Assembly (NCBI GenBank): GCA_958299035.1
Contig: CATQJL010000112.1
Span: forward strand, 12,810,880-12,874,879
Direction of reading: 5' to 3'
DNA from: Cylicocyclus nassatus
Lineage: Eukaryota; Nematoda; Chromadorea; Rhabditida; Strongylidae
DNA: 64,000 bases
Part shown: positions 57,301-64,000 of the stretch, one piece after another
Numbering within the stretch: position 1 is the first letter of the stretch
Layout of the letters: each line of letters begins with the position of its first letter
Notes under the pieces: model-generated
Told to the model about the DNA's origin: nothing
The model's database searches: none
What the model saw: the letters and a program-made list of their open reading frames with translations, nothing else
Position numbers and translations under genes: made by a program

Positions 57301-58623
57301 TGCAAACCAAACGAACATTCTCGTTAATTTTTGAAATGTGATCTTTCACTATGTGGCTTCCCCATCTTTCTTTTTTGAACGAGCATGTGCCACTGCCAAA
57401 TGTGTGCGTTAGTTAAACAAAGTTTGAAAGAAGTCAACAAAACAAAGTTTATCTGACCCAGCAATGCTAATGCTAAGCATTTATTGAAGAGAAGAGATGA
57501 TGCACCAAAGCATGAAGCATGTAAATTGCAATGAATAGAGTTTAAGCCTGAGGATTACAAAAAAAACATGCTTAGCACAGTTGGGTTAGATAGCGTCCAA
57601 CTTTGGATGCTTTTATTGACTTTGAAGAAAGAGAAGTGCTTTCAAAAAAAACAGCCGGCCGCCGAGGATCTATAGGAGATCATTCAAAAATCCTTAACAC
57701 ATATACAACTTCTCGCTCCTATTCATTATGTTTACAATGAAGGGTAGGAGCAACACTTATGGGACAAACCGTGGTATCCAGATAATTAAACCTCCTAAAT
57801 AAAGCTTTTTTTCTCAAGCTGCGGTTCCCCTCCCCAGCCGGAGTGTTGCAAGCGGCCCTTAGTGAGAAGGAAAGGGAGAGAATCGTAGTCGGTTATTTTG
57901 TGCCGCTTCTCAACCCGCTATAAGTTTGTATTTGGTTGTTTGAATTTACCAGTGAGGCTAACTTTTTTTAAGCTTCCATATACCAGATTTATTTTTGTTA
58001 ATGATTTTAGTATTTAGAGCTGGGCTTGTCCAGTGGCTGCTGGCAAATCTGGATTGGCGGCTCAACTTCAAACTACAAAGGTTCCTGGACTGATGGCACA
58101 CGTTTTGACTACTCTTTCTGGGCAGACGGTACCCTTTTGCAATCGCTCGTGATTTATCATACTGCAGAAAAGCAGAACACAACGGAACATTGAAGAGGGT
58201 GTTGTTGTAACAACCTCATACTGTTTGGCTCTGTTTATCTGCTTCTGTGATAACCAACATTGTAGGTGAACCGGTTAGTGATGGCAAGTATTACATCTAT
58301 GTAAGTTCGAATACAGGTACGATGCATTATGATAATGAACTCACTATATATTGTAAAAACTTTACCCTTATCGAGGACTCTGGAGAATCACTGAATTCTC
58401 GGCTAATCAACCCTGCTTCGCATGCGAAGTTCCTCAGGAAATGACAGACTGTGCTGAATGGTACAAAGCGGGTTACAAAAAGTGAATGTATGTTATCTAT
58501 TCCGAATTCAACAAACGAGGTTCAACTTTTCAGCAGCGGAGTATACAGGATCTCGCTCAATGGAATTTCGCACAATGTTTATTGTAGCATGGATAATGGC
58601 GGTGGATGGACAGTTTTCCAAAA
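45308..58623 (+). CDS. Lectin gene B: secreted CTLD-fibrinogen protein, 3' end missing
   Basis: Exons 45308-45429, 50509-50597, 58018-58128, 58266-58316, 58376-58481 and 58534-58623. All are phase-consistent with gene A, and exons 1, 2 and 6 are equal in length. Signal peptide MLLQIILVICYLFCEATAG; CTLD blocks SWGDAEAFCVARGGHLASIH, WQIWIGGSTSNYKGSWTDG and FDYSFWADGEPVSDGKYY; then PCFACEVPQEMTDCAEWYKA and the first FBG exon (SHNVYCSMDNGGGWTVFQ). The second canonical CTLD cysteine (SSEC in A) is replaced by GKYY, while its partner (PC) remains. The GC donor of intron 2 is conserved. The frame is open through all six exons, so B is probably functional. The next FBG exon should lie a few hundred bases on, where an adapter and N gap interrupt. 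Confidence 0.8.
46392..47051. mobile_element. Foldback Tc1-type element ending in CAGGGTGTCCC
   Basis: Right end reads (inverted) CAGGGTGTCCCAAAAAGATG; the left end starts at AAAAAGATGTGCCTAC, lacking the first bases. The inverted match covers TGTTTGATTGTTAATAACT and further. A second copy starts at 58833 (CAGGGTGTCCCAAAATAATG) and is cut by the adapter and gap. Confidence 0.7.
47334..48225. mobile_element. Mariner-type element, 892 bp
   Basis: Ends TTAGGTTAATTGCAAAAATA and the inverse of TTAGATCGATGCAAAAATAA, flanked by TA. Relative of 28491-29344 and of the fragment at 6032-6195. The matching site in copy A (about 5812-5828) is empty. The transposase is decayed. Confidence 0.8.
48230..49400. 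other. No supported gene (intron 1 of gene B)
   Basis: No frame, motif or repeat boundary that I can defend. Confidence 0.45.
51860..52290. other. GC-rich island, no recognised gene
   Basis: A sharply GC-richer stretch inside intron 2 of gene B, with minus-strand open frames (52011-52328 and 52021-52221) rich in R, G and P. No family motif was recognised. It starts exactly where similarity to duplication copy A ends, so it is probably an inserted or foreign repeat. Confidence 0.35.
53000..54560. repeat. Palindromic dispersed repeat family, cluster in gene B intron 2
   Basis: Half copies in both orientations of the family first seen at 13350-14235 (AACATGCTCAACACCGTTGG; TACCTTTCACTATAAACAT). 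The open frames at 53356-53688 and 54131-54379 follow the repeat and are not supported as genes. Confidence 0.55.
54663..55071 (-). CDS. Unrecognised two-exon coding candidate
   Basis: Minus-strand exon 54869-55071 (acceptor GTGTAG, donor CAG|GTAGAG) reads open for 67 codons, including HARPNGRHADVLRMSALSK and IRKLPLELATFRDVCQLAGI. After a 43-nt intron ending in TTGACTTAG, exon 54663-54825 continues in the correct phase with RKKTYLMGYQNHKLETIEF, GPCVVLDPKEATFMAVSCD and VFDYAVKIPTRSYNG, then TGA. The composition is strongly protein-like and the phases agree. No start codon or signal is evident, so it is a 3' part of a gene or a captured fragment. I do not recognise the family. It lies antisense in intron 2 of gene B. 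The end may differ: a donor GCC|GTGAAG could lead to a further exon. Confidence 0.45.
55120..55248 (+). CDS. Possible single orphan exon
   Basis: After TTTGTTTCAG the plus strand is open for 42 codons, reading KARHAYRSVRLQKCMIDG, NFDLKEKLIDTSKREAK and SVRRELEG, to a weak donor GG|GTAC. The charged, helical character is coding-like. No partner exon was found; it does not fit the lectin frame and lies next to the minus-strand candidate above. Could be chance. Confidence 0.25.
55640..56800. repeat. Palindromic dispersed repeat family, further copies
   Basis: Two adjacent palindromic copies (centre near 56390 for the second) with GTACACAACGTGAAATCCAG-type ends and AGCTTTCTTTTAAGCTGCGA blocks, matching 13350-14235. 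No coding content. Confidence 0.6.
57440..57900. repeat. Half copy of the palindromic repeat upstream of gene B exon 3
   Basis: Orthologous in position to 16140-16660 upstream of gene A exon 3, showing that the 3' part of intron 2 was also duplicated. Confidence 0.65.
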
Positions 58624-58800
58624 GTAATTCTTTTAAGAAAGCGCACTACACTTATCTTAGAGCTTTTTGAGCTTTTATGCTGGATCGAAAGCTGCATTTG
58701 CGGCTTTCTAGGATTGCAAGTACTTGCTTCAATTGCAAAGATTAATGTTTAGAAGAAAAATGCCGGAGAGCGAGTCTCTAATGAGCGATTGCTATTTTTT

Positions 58801-58805
<5 letters not shown>

Positions 58806-58833
<28 letters not shown>
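58806..58833. repeat. (TA)n microsatellite
   Basis: Pure alternating TA run of about 28 bp directly before the CAGGGTGTCCC element end. Confidence 0.9.
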
Positions 58834-58836
<3 letters not shown>

Positions 58837-58941
58837 GGTGTCCCAAAATAATGTGCACACTGTTTGATTTTGAATAACTCTCTTATTATGAGGTCTTTCG
58901 AGAAGCGGTAAAAACCACTTTGTAGAGCTGGCTTCAACTTA

Positions 58942-58967
58942 AGTACTCTGCGTTGATACCACTGCTT
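58942..58967 (-). other. SMART-type library adapter (reverse orientation)
   Basis: The 26 bases before the N run are the reverse complement of the well-known SMART/SMARTer amplification oligo, which begins AAGCAGTGGTATCAACGC and ends AGAGTACT. This is synthetic, not genomic. Confidence 0.95.
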
Positions 58968-59467
58968 NNNNNNNNNNNNNNNNNNNNNNNNNNNNNNNNN
59001 NNNNNNNNNNNNNNNNNNNNNNNNNNNNNNNNNNNNNNNNNNNNNNNNNNNNNNNNNNNNNNNNNNNNNNNNNNNNNNNNNNNNNNNNNNNNNNNNNNNN
59101 NNNNNNNNNNNNNNNNNNNNNNNNNNNNNNNNNNNNNNNNNNNNNNNNNNNNNNNNNNNNNNNNNNNNNNNNNNNNNNNNNNNNNNNNNNNNNNNNNNNN
59201 NNNNNNNNNNNNNNNNNNNNNNNNNNNNNNNNNNNNNNNNNNNNNNNNNNNNNNNNNNNNNNNNNNNNNNNNNNNNNNNNNNNNNNNNNNNNNNNNNNNN
59301 NNNNNNNNNNNNNNNNNNNNNNNNNNNNNNNNNNNNNNNNNNNNNNNNNNNNNNNNNNNNNNNNNNNNNNNNNNNNNNNNNNNNNNNNNNNNNNNNNNNN
59401 NNNNNNNNNNNNNNNNNNNNNNNNNNNNNNNNNNNNNNNNNNNNNNNNNNNNNNNNNNNNNNNNNNN
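58968..59467. other. Scaffold gap of exactly 500 N
   Basis: A run of 500 unknown bases, a conventional placeholder size. It removes the 3' half of gene B. Confidence 0.99.
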
Positions 59468-59493
59468 AAGCAGTGGTATCAACGCAGAGTACT
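59468..59493 (+). other. SMART-type library adapter (forward orientation)
   Basis: Mirror copy of the adapter on the other side of the gap, directly followed by foldback-repeat sequence. Confidence 0.95.
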
Positions 59494-61250
59494 AACGAGT
59501 TTTCGGAGATGTTCGGGTGATTTCATTTTTTCTTGTCTGACGCTCTGAAGCTGGACGGTGGATTTTGGTCAAAATGTTGATGACCTTCAATTGTAAAAAA
59601 ACGCCGCTCATAGAGCTTTTCGAACACGCTGCTTATAGAAATCGTGTCCTCTGTCAAGTATAGGGTCTTTTTGCAGAGATATGGTGAGATGACTGCAACG
59701 GATTTACGAAGGCTCGTAACTTCGCCCCCACCTCTCGCGTATCTGTCAAAAAGCCTGCCTGCTTGCTTTTCTCAAAGTTACTAGGAAATGTGCTACGAAT
59801 GGCGCATGACTCAGGCTCCATTCTATAAAATTCGCCGAGTTATGAGCCTACGAAAACACGTTTTCATGAATTTTGCCCAAAATGTAAAGAACGCATATTT
59901 CGTCGAAATTCCACCGTGAGTGCTTGTATGACACTCGCATTGCGGATATTATGTTCGCTTCGCTCAATGACTCCACTGTATTAAATATGTTGCTTGCGTG
60001 TGCTTCAGCAATTGAATATCAAAGCTGTTTTGTGGTTAGAGCTCAAACCACCAAATATAACACAATATGATCCATTAATGATTAAGAATGTGAAAAGATT
60101 TGATCATAGTGTTGTACAAGCACTCACGGTGGAATTTCGACGAAATATACGTTCTTTACATTTTGGGCAAAATTCATGAGAACGTGTTTTCGTAGGCTCA
60201 TAACTCGGCGAATTTTATAGAATGGAGCCTGAGTCATGCGCCATTCGTAGCACATCTCCTAGTAACTTTGATAAAAGCAAGCAGGCAGGCTTTTTGACAG
60301 ATACGCGAGAGGTGGGGGCGCAGTTACGAGCCTTCGTAAATCCGTTGCAGTCATCTCACCATATCTCTGCAAAAAGACCCTATACTTGACAGAGGACACG
60401 ATTTTTATAAGCAGCGTGTTCGAAAAGCTCTATGAGCGGCGTTTCTTTACAATTGAAGGTCATCAACATTTTGACCAAAATCCACCGTCCAGCTTCAGAG
60501 CGTCAGACAAGAAAAAATGAAATCACCCAAACATCTCCGAAAACTCGTTCATAAGGGTTATCCGACCTGGTGATTACAAAACTCACATCTGCTTAGCAAG
60601 ATAGCCTCGTATTCTGCCGTTGCGACGAGTAGAATTTGGGACAACAAGATTTTTTAGATTTACCAGCCTTTCTACCTCCATTGGAAAGATGCCTGTGGCT
60701 ACTTTTTAGCGCTTCGTAATCTACAGAAAAAGTACTATCGAAAGGTCCTTGCTGGAGTCTACTAGGGGCAATGCGCGCTGCTTTACACCTTCGCGAAAAG
60801 ACGTCTACAGAAAGATTTGAGAATATTGAAATCGGAATATTAAGGATATGCTGTATATCAAAGACTTGCCTTGATGAACTGAGCACAAAGCTTTCTTCGG
60901 ATTCAGAATATGTTTATTCCGAAGGAAATCACGGCGAGTAGAATTTAGAAAAGCGTGATTTTTCCAAAATTCACCAACGCTTCTATCTCTTTTGGAAGAC
61001 AGTCTGCAGCTACTCTTGAACGCACGATAACCTACAAGGACAGTACTATCAAACAGTGCTTACTGGAATCTTTTATGTTACACAGACGCTGCGTTACATC
61101 CTTGCGAAAGGACCTCCACAGAAAAAATTCGAAAAAACTGCAAACAACTTATCGAGAGCATACTGTATATCAAATTTGCCTCGAGGGTCTGAACACAATG
61201 CTGCTTTTGAATTCGGAATGTATTCATTCCGAAGGAACTTATGGCGTTGC
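59494..61250. mobile_element. Second, truncated foldback element copy
   Basis: Left arm 59494-59935 is inverted against 60110-60550 (centre near 60022), and the sequence matches the inner arms of the 29968-33438 element (GATTTTGGTCAAAATGTTGA; GCTTGCTTTTCTCA). The right arm continues to about 61250 through ~309-bp-type units, whose partner would lie in the gap. The frames here are repeat-derived. Confidence 0.75.
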
Positions 61251-61499
61251 ATACTCTGCGTGATTCGCATGGTTTCGCGGATCCTGAAATGTCGCGAACT
61301 TCCCGGATTATCGCGCACTCTGGCGGAAATCCCGGGATTCCGCGAAGCTCAGGGTAATTTTGACATTCTGTGGGCGGTATTGTGATCTTGAGCAGATTTT
61401 AGAACAAATTCGATTAGAGTGGCTCTCTACCATATTCCTGTAGTATACTGTCTATGTGTCATCAGCGACAGATCAATGGTAATACTGTTATCAGCACAT

Positions 61500-61920
61500 T
61501 GATCTCAACCAAAATGATAATCGATAATTCTGAAAACTAACATTGTATTCGGAATCCCCATGCTCACTTACCCTCCCTCTGTGCCAACTCCCAGCCCCAT
61601 AGGTGAACTCTGCAAAAAAATCAATAAAAATCGATAAAAGTAATCGATAATTCTGAAAACTAATATTGTTTTCGGAATCCCCATGCTCACTTACCCTCCC
61701 CCTGTGCCAATTCCCAGCCCCGTAGGTGAACTCTGCAAAAAAATCGATAAAAATCGATAAAATCGATATCGATCGCTGACGAAAAGTGGCCTATGACACC
61801 CGCCGGGGCCCGAAGTGTATATGTGCCAAGTTTGGTCCGGATCGGTTCAGAAATGGAATTTTCTATTCGGAACATACGTACAGACAAACAGACAAACAGG
61901 CGTTCAGCTTCACATATAAG
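61500..61920. repeat. Two units of the ~113-120-bp tandem family with CAGACAAA tail
   Basis: Units start near 61560 and 61681 and end in TCGATAAAATCGATATCGAT, GTCCGGATCGGTTCAGAAAT and a short CAGACAAA run, as at 1-1010. Confidence 0.65.
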
Positions 61921-64000
61921 ATGATGCGTCTCGTCAGCTGAATCGAACGGTGTCCTCGGACAGAATCCGTCCATCCTGAAGCGAGATATGGCTAAATTGA
62001 CGATCATACCGGCGCACTGCGGCGGAGTGTGGCGCACTCTGCCGCACTCCGGCGCCCTCTGCCGCACTCCTACGCACTCTGCCAGCGTCGCAGTCCAGCG
62101 ACTTTTTTGACGAATTATGAGCGGTATTGTACAATCCTCACTATGGCCCGCCGCCTCAAACGCATCGAGTGGGCATGGGTGTCGAATTACAATGTACTTC
62201 CGAATACTTTGGTAGGGCCTTCCAAACTTTGATGCGTCAAATTCAAGGGTGTATTTCGACTCTAAAAAGAGATTTTCAAAGCCAAAAGTGTTCGTTCACT
62301 AATCAATGGAAATTCATATCAGCTGTCGAAATACGTGGGTCGGTACCATTCTGAGCGGTTTTTTGAACGCGATTTGAACGCCACTTTACACTTGCTTTAC
62401 ATCAGATACATCAGTCCCGCTTTTGAGACCACATCACAAAGTACAATTTAACGAACATATTATTTCTCATCATCATGTGAAGCTTTTCATGCTTGCACTT
62501 TGGGTTGATCAAATCAGATAATTTTCATTCTCATTCTAATGTTAGGGAAACATAACAAATACAAATACATATACAAGTCTTTGAAGTTTATGCGTAACTA
62601 CCAAGGTCGAGCAAGAGGTGTCGCACACAACCGCCGGATCCAACCCTCCCGCCTAGCATTTTCGTTTGTCTACCACAGGCATGACATAAAGGCTCTACCA
62701 AGCATAACTTATAGCATATTCGTAATCATGATGTCAAATCAGCCCCATAGGCCAAGTTTTAGCGAATTTTGAGAATTCCCAATATTGGGTCACCAGCTGA
62801 TGTGGTGATTCACAAACATGGCTAACTTTATCTCAAAAGTGAATTGGCTACCCTTTTTGTACGCAGTACAAATCCCTACACCTTATTTGTCCTGCACCGG
62901 AAAACCATTGAATTATGGAATTAGGAGCCGGCCAAAATCTCATTTGTCCCATTTTCGCTTACAGCGGTTGTGCTTCCACCAGCTATTGCTCAAACGAAAG
63001 AAGATGAATTCAACCCTTATCACTTCTACAAAAATACGAGATTTTGGCTAATGAACTATTTGTCAGTTTGTCGCTAAAATTTTTTACGAATGTAAGTTAA
63101 TGGGGTGTTCGATGCCACACCCCTTAACTTACCTTCAAAGCCCTCACATATTTGTGTTCCTTGAATCGTTGCCGTTGCTAGACACCTTCTTCTCCACACA
63201 GCAGAAATTGCATTTGAAAACTTTCTTCTGAGGAAGAATATAGCCGTATTTTCTTACCTACGCAAACGGAAAATAATGCGAATTATTGAGCTGCAGTGAA
63301 TTGCTCACTGGGAATCGCAAAAGAAGGCGACAAGAATGCATTGGATAGTCTAAGAATCGTAATCTACATTAAAGTGATTTGTACAGGTCTATTCTTAGAT
63401 ACTGAGAGCGAAAAATGGGACAAACGAGATGGCTTTCTTCCAATTCCATGGTTTGGAGGTCATTTGAAGCGGGACTCCTAGGCCCGTAGTAAACCCCCGA
63501 AATATGTCGTGATGTAAAGAAACCGAGAACACGACGTGTCCGACTGAAGGACGTGCTGCTCACGACCACGTTTTGGTCGCCGCAAAACATACGATCGCCC
63601 GCGTGATTAAACTCTTCGGTTGTCGTTGAAAGCGCGCACTGTCACTGCGCCATAGATTTCATGATTTACCTATAAGAATCGAACGTAACAAATGAGGCAA
63701 ACAGGGCGGTTGCCTGCAACATTGTTCGAACAACTTCATAAGCAAGCTTGATTTGTATCAACCTCCATTTGTAAAGTATAAGCGTATGCACTGCTCGGCC
63801 ATGTTCACAATAAAGACGCTCACTAATGGAAACTACACAAGGAATGCAAATAGCGTAGCGCCAGTGTCGGACGCCGTTCCTTTGAGGTGCGAGGAGTAAG
63901 GGGTACGCGTCTCGCGTGAGGGAACATTTTGCAAACTGCTTTGTTAGAAAAGTTTCCAGGTAAATAAACAAAAATTACTGGGATCTTTCGTAGCATAGGA
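61921..64000. other. No supported gene
   Basis: A GC-rich minisatellite-like patch of CGCACTCTGCCGCACTCC-type units lies at about 62010-62095. The rest has only short frames, none with a recognisable motif or splice pattern. Confidence 0.5.

Noticed and set aside
58934..59495. Open frames of about 180 residues on both strands across the gap
   Set aside because: They consist of unknown residues over the N run, bordered by translated adapter sequence.

Overview
The window looks like a gene-poor, repeat-dense stretch of a metazoan nuclear genome, most probably a nematode. The evidence is spliced genes with small exons, acceptors of the TTTTCAG/TTTCAG type, AT-rich introns, many Tc1/mariner-type terminal inverted repeats (TTAGG...), and RTE-type LINE fragments. 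No bacterial operons, CRISPR array, rRNA or tRNA gene were seen. The nematode assignment is an inference from style and was not checked by any search. Most short open frames are noise or lie inside repeats.

The main biological content is a small family of secreted lectin genes with an unusual layout: signal peptide, then a C-type lectin-like domain (CTLD), then a fibrinogen-related globular domain (FBG). Gene A (4723-20424, + strand) can be followed through 11 exons with matching intron phases. One expected FBG exon was not found. Gene B (45308 to at least 58623, + strand) has the same first six exons in the same phases, then runs into a 500-N gap. A direct segmental duplication (about 4500-9713 and 45095-51858) carries the first two exons of both genes. 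Between A and B lie decayed relatives: P1 (+, 25521-26100), P2 (-, 36190 to 29710), an isolated CTLD exon-2 relic (+, 43875-43955) and two isolated terminal FBG exons (-, 38500-38612; +, 40387-40478). These relics sit in two large palindromes, about 25.2-34.0 kb and 34.5-44.95 kb.

Mobile DNA accounts for much of the rest: a hAT-type element with a perfect 8-bp target duplication (2485-2802), about nine Tc1/mariner-type short elements, a 3.47-kb foldback element with a TA target duplication inserted in P2 (29968-33438), a second truncated foldback copy (59494-61250), an RTE LINE remnant split by a younger element (9640-11560), an RTE 3' end (39965-40385), inverted satellite arrays (21.6-23.9 kb) and a dispersed palindromic family (13.3-16.6 kb and 53-58 kb). 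Several insertions can be checked against an unoccupied paralogous copy within the window.

The gap at 58968-59467 is bounded on both sides by mirror-image copies of a SMART-type cDNA/amplification adapter, so the join there, and the 3' end of gene B, should not be trusted. Unrecognised coding candidates lie on the minus strand at 54663-55071 and 24079-24365.
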